A stretch of DNA of 6,522 bases from positions 1 to 6,522 of the forward strand of contig JAQTVU010000142.1 of NCBI GenBank assembly GCA_028706695.1, given 5' to 3'. The notes beneath the pieces are model-generated. The model searched no databases, had not been told where the DNA came from, and worked only from the letters and a program-made list of their open reading frames with translations. This document shows positions 1 to 5,978 of this stretch, piece by piece (position 1 is the stretch's first letter; each line of letters opens with the position of its first letter). The stretch is from Mycobacterium sp. GTDB lineage: Bacteria > Actinomycetota > Actinomycetes > Mycobacteriales > Mycobacteriaceae. A program made the translations under genes and the position numbers.

Positions 1-1
1 G

Positions 2-520
2 GATACGGTGCGCCAGAAGCAGATTCTGCGCGACGTATTCGCGGGCATGCATCCGGAGGGGGATCGCTGGCTCGAGCAACTCGATCGGACGCCGGCCTTT
101 TACTTCGATGCAATCACCCAACTGCGACTGGACAGGTGGTCGCGCCGACGGGTCACCCTGGTCGGCGACGCCGGGTACTGTCCGGGCCCCGCGGTCGGTG
201 GCGGCACCAGCCTCGCGGTGCTGGGCGCCTACGTGCTGGCCGGCGAGTTGGCCCGGGCGGACGGCGACCACTTGCGCGCGTTCGCCGCGTATGAACTGGC
301 GATGCGCGAACCGGTGCTGCGCAGCCGGGCCTTCGCCCGCGCCGCCGCCAAGAGCATCATTCCCGGGTCGCCGACCGGGGTTTGGGCCCTCACCCGCGGT
401 GCCCAGCTCGTCTCGCGGATGCCCGGGCCGCTATCCCGGGCGCTGACCAGGCTCAACACCAAGGGCGTGCGACTCTACGACTCGATGCGGGTGCCCGACT
501 ATTCCGCAGCCGACGCCTGA
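2..520 (+). CDS. FAD-dependent monooxygenase, C-terminal part (5' end outside window)
   Basis: This is the last 172 codons of a flavoprotein monooxygenase of the PF01494 (group A, p-hydroxybenzoate hydroxylase-like) type. The frame is open to the left edge, so the GTG at base 8 is probably an internal valine rather than the start. The key sign is LVGDAGYCPGPAVGGG, encoded from about base 158. In this family the Gly-Asp of such a motif contacts the FAD ribityl/pyrophosphate, and the following Pro and Gly-rich stretch closes over the cofactor. The helix after it (SLAVLGAYVLAGELA) is also typical. A roughly 90-residue Arg/Ala-rich tail ends in a TGA stop. Family members are usually about 380-420 residues, so over half, including the N-terminal GxGxxG nucleotide-binding site, lies outside the window. 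The substrate cannot be told. It converges on fadB and is probably not co-regulated with it. Family assignment is firm; specific function is unknown. Confidence 0.85.
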   Translation, partial: DTVRQKQILRDVFAGMHPEGDRWLEQLDRTPAFYFDAITQLRLDRWSRRRVTLVGDAGYCPGPAVGGGTSLAVLGAYVLAGELARADGDHLRAFAAYELAMREPVLRSRAFARAAAKSIIPGSPTGVWALTRGAQLVSRMPGPLSRALTRLNTKGVRLYDSMRVPDYSAADA

Positions 521-714
521 CAGCATGGCCGCAAAGAACCATCGACTTTAGGCGGGAACCCGTCGCTGCAGCCGAAGCAGACCGTCATCCTGTCCGACAC
601 ATAAACCACGCACACGACACGCCGCAGCGCGCCGCAGTGGTTTATATCTCGTCGTCAAGTGGCGGCCGGCGACCACGTGCGCACGGGACCCTGCTCGCGC
701 GGCAAACCACGAAG
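521..714. other. Non-coding gap between convergent monooxygenase and fadB genes
   Basis: This 194-bp stretch separates two stop codons that face each other. No convincing coding frame was seen; frames that cross it on either strand are continuations of non-coding frames overlapping fadB. It contains the inverted repeat at 601-645, a third copy of the arm core (AAACCAC, 704-710), a direct repeat GCCGCAG (621-627 and 631-637) and a 10-bp perfect palindrome CGTGCGCACG at 676-685. Its likely job is transcription termination for both neighbours, but no stem followed by a T-run was found on either strand. Mycobacterial terminators often lack the T-run, so its absence does not rule this out. Confidence 0.6.
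601..645. repeat. Perfect 9-bp inverted repeat, ATAAACCAC / GTGGTTTAT
   Basis: The left arm is ATAAACCAC at 601-609 and the right arm is its exact reverse complement GTGGTTTAT at 637-645, with a 27-bp GC-rich loop between. The core AAACCAC occurs again at 704-710, so the right arm could pair with either copy. The position between convergent genes suggests a bidirectional terminator or mRNA 3'-end structure. However, the arms are A/T-rich compared with the surroundings and the loop is long, so a protein-binding palindrome is also possible. The repeat is read directly; the role is inference. Confidence 0.45.
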
Positions 715-2859
715 TTACGTCAGCGAAGCCGGCGGCAGAAAGCGCTCGCCGTACCTGTCGGCCAGCTCCCGGGCCCGGGCCACGAAAGCTTCCTTGCCCG
801 TGCCGGCCGGGCCGCAGTAGCCGACGATGAACTGTGCGGCGCCCCCGGTCCACGGTGGGAAGCCGATGCCCATGATCGAGCCGATGTTGGCGTCCGCGGT
901 TGAGGTGATCACGCCCTCGTCGATGCACTTCTGGGTCTCGATCGCCTCGGCGAACAGCATCCGGTCGATCATGTCTTGCAGGGGCGGCCGCGAGGTGCCG
1001 GACTTGAACGTCTCCCGCAGGCCCGGCCACAGCTGGGAGCGCTTGCCGTCGACGTACTCGTAGAAACCGGCCCCGGAAAGCCTTGACGGACGACCGATCT
1101 CGATCATCTTGTCCACGACCGCCTCGGCCGGGTGCGGCTCGTATTGGCCGCCGGCATCCTCGACGCCCTTGCGGGTGGCGACCGCGATCTTGTGCATCAG
1201 CTCCAGGTTGAGCTCGTCGGAGAGCTGCAGCGGCGGCGCGGGATATCCTGCCTGCGAGCCGGCCTGCTCGATCGAGGCCGGCTCGACGCCTTCGCCGAGC
1301 ATCGCCAGCGCCTCGTTGACGAAGGTGCCGATGACGCGGCTGGTGTAGAAGCCGCGACTGTCGTTGACCACGATCGGGGTCTTGCCGATGGCCAGTGTGT
1401 AGTCGAAGGCCCGGGCCAGCGCCTCGTCGGAGGTCTTCTCACCCTTGATGATCTCGACCAGCGGCATCTTGTCGACCGGGGAGAAGAAGTGGATCCCGAC
1501 GAAGTCCTCCTGCCGCTTCACCGCGGCGGCCAGGCCGGTGATCGGCAGCGTGGAGGTGTTCGAGCCGAGGATCGCGTTCGGCTCCACGATGTCCTCGATC
1601 TCGCCGAACACCTTGTGCTTGAGATCCTGGTTCTCGAACACCGCCTCGATCACGAAGTCGACGCCCTTGAAGTCCCGCGGGTCGGCGGTCGGGGTGATGC
1701 GGGCCAGCAGCGCGTCGGAGCGCTCCTTGGTGGTCTTGCCCCGCTCCAGCGCCTTGGCCTCGAGTTTTTCGGAGTGGCCCTTGCCCTTCTGCGCCGCCTC
1801 GGCGCTGACGTCCTTGAGTACGACCTCGTACCCGGCCTTGGCCGAGACGTAGGCGATGCCGGCGCCCATCATGCCCGCACCCAGCACGCCGACCCTCTTG
1901 ATCGGGGTCTTACCGATGCCCGCGGGCCGTGAGCCGCCGGAGTTAATGGTCTGCAGGTCGAAGAAGAACGCCTGGATCATGTTCTTGGCGACCTGACCGG
2001 TGACCAGCTCGGTGAAGTAGCGGCTCTCGATGCGGGTGGCGGTGTCGAAGTCCACCTGCGCGCCCTCGACCGCGGCGGCCAGGATGGCCCGCGGCGCCGG
2101 CATCGGCGCACCCTTGAGCTGCTTGCGCAGCAGCGACGGGAACGACGGCAGGATCGCCGCCAGCGCCGGCGACGAGGGGGTGCCGCCGGGGATCTTGTAG
2201 CCCTCGGCGTCCCACGGCTGGGTGAGCGCATCGGGGCTGGCCTTGATCCATGCCTTCGCTCTCGGGACCAGTTCTTCGACGCTGGAGACCAATTCGTCGA
2301 CCAGGCCGTTGTCCTTGGCGGCGGCCGGCTTGAAGCGGGTGCCCTGACTGAGCACGTTGACGAAGGCGTTCTGGATGCCCAGCATGCGCACCGTTCGGGT
2401 GACACCGCCACCGCCGGGCAGCAAGCCCAGCGTGACCTCGGGCAGGCCGATCTGCACGCCCTTGACGTCGGCGGCGATGCGGTGATGGCAGGCCAACGCG
2501 ATTTCGAGGCCGCCGCCCAGCGCCGCGCCGTTGATGGCGGCCACCACCGGCCTGCCCAGGGTCTCCAGCGCGCGTAGGTCGCGCTTGATGTCCTGGACCT
2601 CGGCGAAGATCTCACCGGCGTTCTCCGGGCCCGCGGTGATCATGTGCTTGAGGTCACCACCGGCGAAGAAGCTCTTCTTGCCGCTGGCGATCACCACGCC
2701 GGTGATCGAGTCCTTCTCGGCGACAAGACGTTGCACGGCCTTGTGCATGGACTCCTTGTAGTGCTCGTTCATCACGTTGGCCGACCCGGTAGGGTCGTCG
2801 AGCGTCAGCGTGACGATGCCGTCGGCGTCCTTGTCCCACGCAATCGTGTTCTCTGCCAT
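715..2859 (-). CDS. fadB: FadB, trifunctional-enzyme alpha subunit (enoyl-CoA hydratase / 3-hydroxyacyl-CoA dehydrogenase)
   Basis: This 714-residue protein catalyses steps two and three of fatty-acid beta-oxidation in the cytoplasm: hydration of trans-2-enoyl-CoA, then NAD-dependent oxidation of the 3-hydroxyacyl-CoA. Residues about 1-200 are a crotonase domain with the oxyanion-hole segment GAALGGGLE ending at Glu119 and a second Glu at 141 (GLPE), the usual catalytic pair. Residues about 320-500 are the NAD-binding dehydrogenase domain with GAGMMG at 327-332, SNTSTLPI at 433-440 and the catalytic dyad His457 (GIHFFSP) and Glu469. The rest is the C-terminal helical 3HCDH region. Length matches mycobacterial FadB (about 720). 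The frame extends 15 codons further upstream into the end of fadA, but ATG at 2859 is chosen because MAENTIAWDKD begins the family similarity and a good ribosome site precedes it. Only 4 bp separate it from the fadA stop. All catalytic residues are present, so it should be active, in an alpha2beta2 complex with FadA. Confidence 0.97.
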   Translation of the reverse strand: MAENTIAWDKDADGIVTLTLDDPTGSANVMNEHYKESMHKAVQRLVAEKDSITGVVIASGKKSFFAGGDLKHMITAGPENAGEIFAEVQDIKRDLRALETLGRPVVAAINGAALGGGLEIALACHHRIAADVKGVQIGLPEVTLGLLPGGGGVTRTVRMLGIQNAFVNVLSQGTRFKPAAAKDNGLVDELVSSVEELVPRAKAWIKASPDALTQPWDAEGYKIPGGTPSSPALAAILPSFPSLLRKQLKGAPMPAPRAILAAAVEGAQVDFDTATRIESRYFTELVTGQVAKNMIQAFFFDLQTINSGGSRPAGIGKTPIKRVGVLGAGMMGAGIAYVSAKAGYEVVLKDVSAEAAQKGKGHSEKLEAKALERGKTTKERSDALLARITPTADPRDFKGVDFVIEAVFENQDLKHKVFGEIEDIVEPNAILGSNTSTLPITGLAAAVKRQEDFVGIHFFSPVDKMPLVEIIKGEKTSDEALARAFDYTLAIGKTPIVVNDSRGFYTSRVIGTFVNEALAMLGEGVEPASIEQAGSQAGYPAPPLQLSDELNLELMHKIAVATRKGVEDAGGQYEPHPAEAVVDKMIEIGRPSRLSGAGFYEYVDGKRSQLWPGLRETFKSGTSRPPLQDMIDRMLFAEAIETQKCIDEGVITSTADANIGSIMGIGFPPWTGGAAQFIVGYCGPAGTGKEAFVARARELADRYGERFLPPASLT

Positions 2860-2863
2860 GGCC

Positions 2864-4075
2864 TTAAACCCTTTCGATGATGGTGGCCACGCCCATGCCA
2901 CCACCGATGCACAGTGTGATCAGCGCGCGCCGGGCGTTGCGGCGTTCGAGCTCGTCGACCATGGTGCCCAGGATCATGGCGCCGGTGGCGCCCAGTGGGT
3001 GGCCCATCGCGATGGCACCGCCGTTGACGTTGAGCTTCTCGTCGGGAATGTTCAGGTCTTTCTGGAACTTCAGCACGACCGACGCGAACGCCTCGTTCAG
3101 CTCGAACAGGTCGATGTCGTCGATGGTCAGCCCGGCCCGGTCCAGCACCTTCTGGGTGGCCGGCGTCGGGCCGGTCAGCATGATGGTCGGGTCGGTACCG
3201 GTGGTGGCAGTGGCCACGATGCGTGCCCGGGGGGTCAGGCCCTGTGACTTGCCGGCGGCCTCGGAACCGACCAACACCAGCGCGGCGCCGTCGACGATGC
3301 CGGAGCTGTTGCCGCCGGTGTGCACGTGGTTGATCTTCTCCACCCAGTGGTACTTCTGCAGCGCCACGTCGTCGAAACCTGCCATGGCGCCCATTCCCTC
3401 GAAGGCGGGCTTGAGCTTGGCGAGGCCGTCGGCGGTGGTGTCGGGGCGCATGTGCTCGTCGTGGTCGAGGATCAGCAGGCCGTTCTGGTCGCGGACGGGC
3501 ACCACCGACTTGGCGAAGTATCCGCCCGACCACGCCGCGGCCGCGCGCTCCTGCGAGCGCAGCGCATAGGCGTCGACGTCCTCGCGGGAGAAACCCTCCA
3601 TGGTGGCGATCAGGTCCGCGCCGATGCCCTGCGGGACGATGTAGGCGTCATAGGAGGTGGCCGGGTCGGCCATCATCGCGCCGCCGTCGGAGCCCATCGG
3701 AACCCGGCTCATGGACTCCACGCCGCCGGCGAGCACCAGGTCGTCCCAGCCGGAGCGGACCTTCTGGGCGGCGGTGTTGACGGCTTCCAGCCCGGAGGCG
3801 CAGAAGCGGTTGAGCTGCACGCCGCCGACGGTGTCGGGCAGGCGCGACGCGATGACCGCGGTGCGGGCGATGTCGCCGCCCTGGTCGCCCACGGGCGAAA
3901 CGCAGCCCAGGATGACGTCGCTGATCAGATTCTCGTCGAGGTCGGGATGACGCTTGCGCAACTCCTCGATCAGCCCGACGACCAGGTTCAGCGGCTTGAC
4001 CTCGGTCAGCGATCCGTTCTTCTGCTTGCCGCGCGGGGTGCGGATGGCCTCGTAGACGAAGGCTTCTTCGGACAT
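2864..4075 (-). CDS. fadA: FadA, trifunctional-enzyme beta subunit (acetyl-CoA acyltransferase, thiolase)
   Basis: This 403-residue thiolase carries out the last step of beta-oxidation: CoA-dependent cleavage of 3-ketoacyl-CoA into acetyl-CoA and a chain shortened by two carbons. The thiolase signatures are all visible: nucleophilic Cys92 in NRFCASGLEAVN, the HTGGNSSG loop with His252, NEAF at 327-330, His359 in GGAIAMGHPLGATGA, and the acid/base Cys389 in LCIGGGMG. Length equals that of M. tuberculosis FadA as I recall it (403). The open frame continues 39 codons further upstream, but that extension lacks similarity. ATG at 4075 has AGGAAG 5 bases before it and begins MSEEAFVYEAIRTPRG, a normal thiolase N-terminus. 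It is the first gene of the fadA-fadB unit, divergent from dapC. Nothing looks damaged. Confidence 0.97.
   Translation of the reverse strand: MSEEAFVYEAIRTPRGKQKNGSLTEVKPLNLVVGLIEELRKRHPDLDENLISDVILGCVSPVGDQGGDIARTAVIASRLPDTVGGVQLNRFCASGLEAVNTAAQKVRSGWDDLVLAGGVESMSRVPMGSDGGAMMADPATSYDAYIVPQGIGADLIATMEGFSREDVDAYALRSQERAAAAWSGGYFAKSVVPVRDQNGLLILDHDEHMRPDTTADGLAKLKPAFEGMGAMAGFDDVALQKYHWVEKINHVHTGGNSSGIVDGAALVLVGSEAAGKSQGLTPRARIVATATTGTDPTIMLTGPTPATQKVLDRAGLTIDDIDLFELNEAFASVVLKFQKDLNIPDEKLNVNGGAIAMGHPLGATGAMILGTMVDELERRNARRALITLCIGGGMGVATIIERV
2869..2875 (-). promoter_or_regulatory. Ribosome binding site of fadB, inside the fadA 3' end
   Basis: On the minus strand GAAAGGG lies 9 bases before the fadB ATG, within the last codons of fadA. 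It supports the start at 2859 over the longer upstream frame, and implies that fadB is translated from the fadA transcript. Confidence 0.7.
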
Positions 4076-4080
4076 GACGA

Positions 4081-4086
4081 CTTCCT
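4081..4086 (-). promoter_or_regulatory. Ribosome binding site of fadA
   Basis: AGGAAG on the minus strand, followed by 5 bases (TCGTC) and the ATG at 4075. It settles the choice of start against the longer frame that opens at 4192. Confidence 0.75.
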
Positions 4087-4115
4087 GTTCGCAAACATGG
4101 TCTTGGGGGTCCGTC

Positions 4116-4132
4116 CTGGGCACTAGGCCCAG
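4116..4132. promoter_or_regulatory. Small inverted repeat CTGGGC-N5-GCCCAG in the fadA leader
   Basis: Perfect 6-bp arms (4116-4121 and 4127-4132) flank ACTAG. It lies 41-57 bases before the fadA ATG, just downstream of the candidate fadA -10 element, so it would be in the 5' leader or over the transcription start. It could be a repressor site or an RNA hairpin. No known regulator motif was matched; the function is inference. Confidence 0.35.
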
Positions 4133-4139
4133 TACGAAC

Positions 4140-4145
4140 ACCCTA
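4140..4145 (-). promoter_or_regulatory. Candidate extended -10 promoter element of fadA-fadB
   Basis: The minus strand reads TGT-TAGGGT, which fits the mycobacterial -10 pattern TANNNT preceded by the extended TGN element. Transcription would start near 4133, giving a leader of about 58 bases. No TTGACA-like -35 box sits at the proper spacing, which is common in mycobacterial extended -10 promoters. This is a pattern match only. Confidence 0.35.
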
Positions 4146-4158
4146 ACAAAGCGCCCGT

Positions 4159-4170
4159 CCAACCTGTTGG
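4159..4170. promoter_or_regulatory. Palindrome CCAAC-CT-GTTGG upstream of the fadA promoter candidate
   Basis: Five-bp perfect arms flank a 2-bp centre in the 179-bp divergent spacer. It lies 14 bases upstream of the candidate fadA -10 and so would overlap the -35 region. That is a usual place for an operator. I cannot tie it to a named regulator. Confidence 0.3.
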
Positions 4171-4240
4171 TTGAGCCGACTCGCCTGGTCACGGCGGGGC
4201 GCGTCGGGCGGCGAACGGGCAGCCGCCGCGCGCGGCACCC

Positions 4241-4246
4241 TAAGCT
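4241..4246 (+). promoter_or_regulatory. Candidate -10 element of dapC, possible leaderless transcript
   Basis: TAAGCT fits TANNNT and lies 8 bases before the ATG at 4255, with no purine-rich ribosome site anywhere near. In mycobacteria this arrangement is typical of leaderless mRNAs whose first base is the A of the start codon, although 8 bases is slightly longer than the usual spacing. No -35 box is evident. Confidence 0.35.
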
Positions 4247-4254
4247 CGATGACC

Positions 4255-5457
4255 ATGACGGTGTCGCGCCTGCGTCCGTACGCGACCACGGTGTTCGCCG
4301 AGATGTCGGCTCTGGCCGCGCGCGTCGGCGCGGTCAACCTCGGCCAGGGTTTCCCCGACGAGGACGGCCCGCCGGCCATGCTGAAGGCCGCCCGGGATGC
4401 CATCGCCGACGGCGCCAACCAATACCCGCCGGGCATGGGCGTCGCGTCGCTGCGGCAGGCCATCGCCGCGCAGCGGCGGCGCCGGTTCGGCATCGAATAC
4501 GACCCGGAGACCGAGGTGCTGGTGACGGTCGGGGCCACCGAGGCCATCGCGGCGGCCGTCATCGGACTGGTGGAGCCCGGCTCGGAGGTGGTGCTGATCG
4601 AGCCCTTCTATGACTCCTACGCGCCGGTCGTGGCGATGGCCGGCGCGCAGCGGGTGCCCGTGCCGCTGGCACCCGACGGCCGCGGCTTTGCCCTCGACGC
4701 CGACGCGCTGCGGCGGGCGGTGACCCCGCGCACCCGGGCGCTGATCGTCAACTCCCCGCACAACCCGACCGGCGCGGTGCTGAGCCATACCGAGCTGGCG
4801 GCCATCGCCGAGGTCGCGGTGGCGGCCGACCTTCTGGTGATCACCGATGAGGTGTACGAGCATCTGGTGTACACGTCTCCCGCCGGTCATCGACACCTGC
4901 CGCTGGCCGGCTTGGACGGCATGGCCGGACGCACGATCACGATCTCCAGCGCCGCCAAGATGTTCAATTGCACCGGCTGGAAGATCGGATGGGCCTGCGG
5001 CCCGGCCCCTCTCATCACCGGAATGCGCGCGGCCAAGCAATACTTGAGCTACGTCGGTGGTGCCCCCTTCCAGCCAGCGGTCGCCCTGGCGCTGGACACC
5101 GAAGACGCGTGGGTGGACGAACTGCGGAACACGTTGCAGGCCAGGCGCGATCGGCTCAGCGCCGGGCTGGCCCGGATCGGCTTCGAGGTGCACGACAGCT
5201 ACGGAACCTATTTCGTGTGCGCCGACCCGCGCCCGCTGGGCTACGAGGACAGCGCCGCGTTCTGCGCGGCCCTGCCGGAAAAAGTGGGGGTGGCCGCCAT
5301 CCCGATGGCGCCGTTCTGCGATCCGGCCGCCGCGCATGCCCAGCGACAAGCCGAGGTGTGGAATCACCTGGTGCGCTTCACTTTTTGCAAACGTGACGGC
5401 ACCCTCGACGAGGCCATCAGGCGGCTGGCCGCGCTGCGGGACCGGCCCGCCGGGTAG
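4255..5457 (+). CDS. dapC: DapC, N-succinyldiaminopimelate aminotransferase (PLP, class I/II)
   Basis: This 400-residue fold-type I aminotransferase closely resembles M. tuberculosis DapC (Rv0858c, 397 residues). It transfers an amino group from glutamate to N-succinyl-2-amino-6-ketopimelate, making N-succinyl-L,L-diaminopimelate for lysine and peptidoglycan. Visible landmarks: NLGQGFPDEDGPP (28-40) for substrate contact, GATEAI (93-98) for PLP phosphate, SPHNPTG (167-173) with Asn170, TDEVYEHL with Asp198 and Tyr201, the Schiff-base Lys235 in SSAAKMFNCTGWK, and Arg374 for the substrate carboxylate. The three extra residues appear to fall in the loop YTSPAGHRH (206-214). Two in-frame ATGs occur, at 4249 and 4255; the second gives the family N-terminus MTVSRLRPYA. 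The open frame runs back to 4171, but that part is an arginine/alanine-rich translation of the spacer. Divergent from fadA and followed by a hairpin, so probably monocistronic. A broader kynurenine-type aminotransferase activity cannot be excluded from sequence. Confidence 0.93.
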   Translation: MTVSRLRPYATTVFAEMSALAARVGAVNLGQGFPDEDGPPAMLKAARDAIADGANQYPPGMGVASLRQAIAAQRRRRFGIEYDPETEVLVTVGATEAIAAAVIGLVEPGSEVVLIEPFYDSYAPVVAMAGAQRVPVPLAPDGRGFALDADALRRAVTPRTRALIVNSPHNPTGAVLSHTELAAIAEVAVAADLLVITDEVYEHLVYTSPAGHRHLPLAGLDGMAGRTITISSAAKMFNCTGWKIGWACGPAPLITGMRAAKQYLSYVGGAPFQPAVALALDTEDAWVDELRNTLQARRDRLSAGLARIGFEVHDSYGTYFVCADPRPLGYEDSAAFCAALPEKVGVAAIPMAPFCDPAAAHAQRQAEVWNHLVRFTFCKRDGTLDEAIRRLAALRDRPAG

Positions 5458-5471
5458 CCGGGCGCCCCGGC
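5457..5471. terminator. GC-rich hairpin after dapC
   Basis: A perfect 6-bp stem GCCGGG/CCCGGC with a CGC loop begins on the last base of the dapC stop codon. It is followed by the 10-bp palindrome CCACGCGTGG (5471-5480). There is no T-run. The location between convergent dapC and the csaA-like remnant, whose stop is at 5494, favours a two-way termination zone of the T-less type. Confidence 0.45.
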
Positions 5472-5493
5472 CACGCGTGGGATTAGACGCGGG

Positions 5494-5831
5494 TTAGAGC
5501 AGCCGCAAGCCCACAGGTATCTCCCGGTCCGGGCCAACCAGTGTGACAGCGCGGTCACCGTCGGTGGGCACTCCCAGCACGAGAACTTCGGAGAGGAAGT
5601 CGGCGACTTGGCGTGGTGGCAGGTTGACCACAGCCAGCACCAGCCGGCCCGTAAGGTCATCGATTGAGTACAGGTCGGTGATCTGGGCGCTGGACTTGCG
5701 TATGCCTAGTTCACCGAAATCGATCCACAACTTGCTTGTAGGCGGGTTTGCGAGCACGTGGAAATTCCTCGGCCATGACTATCCGACCCACACGGATCTT
5801 CGAGATCGAGGAATGTGTCGATCGTCGCCAT
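5494..5831 (-). pseudogene. csaA: csaA-like tRNA-binding-domain protein, broken by two frameshifts
   Basis: Read across three frames, this spells one CsaA/YgjH-type protein (single tRNA_bind OB-fold domain, a small dimeric tRNA-binding/chaperone family of about 110 residues). Segment 1 from ATG at 5831 gives MATIDTFLDLE. Segment 2, one frame over (about 5797-5735), gives IRVGRIVMAEEFPRARKPAYK. Segment 3 (5730-5494) gives LWIDFGELGIRKSSAQITDL through VLVLGVP and LVGPDREIPVGLRLL. The joins need removal of one base near 5797-5801 and of four bases at 5731-5738, where CTTG is tandemly duplicated. The restored length is 110 residues, as expected. AGGAG (5840-5844) sits 8 bases before the ATG, so the original start and ribosome site survive. 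A GTG at 5757 opens an 87-codon frame, but its first nine residues are an out-of-frame reading and the N-terminal strand is missing. Apart from the two indels it is well kept, so the damage is recent or is a sequencing artefact. Confidence 0.85.
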
Positions 5832-5839
5832 GGCCGAAG

Positions 5840-5844
5840 CTCCT
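5840..5844 (-). promoter_or_regulatory. Ribosome binding site of the csaA-like gene
   Basis: AGGAG on the minus strand, 8 bases before the ATG at 5831. It marks the ancestral start of the broken gene. A TATCTT hexamer just upstream fits the TANNNT -10 pattern but is too close to be more than a weak promoter guess. Confidence 0.6.
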
Positions 5845-5895
5845 GTCCAAAAGATACTCGTGAATAGAAGCTAGCGCGGCGACATTTCGGTGTCT

Positions 5896-5914
5896 ATCGG
5901 ATTTAAATCGGATT
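5896..5914. promoter_or_regulatory. Direct repeat ATCGGATT x2 around palindrome GATTTAAATC
   Basis: ATCGGATT occurs at 5896-5903 and 5907-5914, an offset of 11 bp or about one helical turn. The junction forms the perfect 10-bp palindrome GATTTAAATC (5900-5909). It lies in the spacer between two genes transcribed away from each other (starts at 5831 and 5979), where a shared operator would be. It is strikingly A/T-rich for this DNA. No known regulator motif was matched. Confidence 0.4.
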
Positions 5915-5978
5915 CACGACACGCGATCTGGGTGCCGAATATGGATCGATAACCGTCCGGAAGCACCTACCACGCTGT

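Noticed and set aside
1132..1932. Long plus-strand open frame (266 codons) opposite fadB
   Set aside because: It is antisense to the well-supported dehydrogenase domain and has the Arg/Leu/Val/Asp-rich, low-complexity composition typical of frames opposite GC-rich genes. No domain is recognisable.
3320..4126. Plus-strand open frame of 268 codons opposite fadA
   Set aside because: Antisense to the thiolase, repetitive Gly/Val/His/Asp composition, no motif. Long antisense frames are expected at this G+C.
4157..4162. TTGGAC on the minus strand as a -35 box for fadA
   Set aside because: Only 11 bases separate it from the TAGGGT -10 candidate, far below the usual 16-19.
4240..5367. Minus-strand open frame of 375 codons opposite dapC
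   Set aside because: It covers nearly the whole of dapC in antisense, is rich in Arg, Gly, His and Val without motifs, and has no ribosome site. dapC carries every aminotransferase landmark.
5494..5757. A complete 87-residue small gene starting at GTG 5757
   Set aside because: Its first nine residues come from reading the ancestral RARKPAYK region out of frame. The real N-terminal part continues upstream in two other frames to an ATG with a good ribosome site, so it is a fragment of a broken 110-residue gene.
5731..5801. Programmed ribosomal frameshifting in the csaA-like gene
   Set aside because: No slippery heptamer or downstream structure was seen, and the required shifts are a 1-base and a 4-base skip, which normal programmed frameshifting does not provide.
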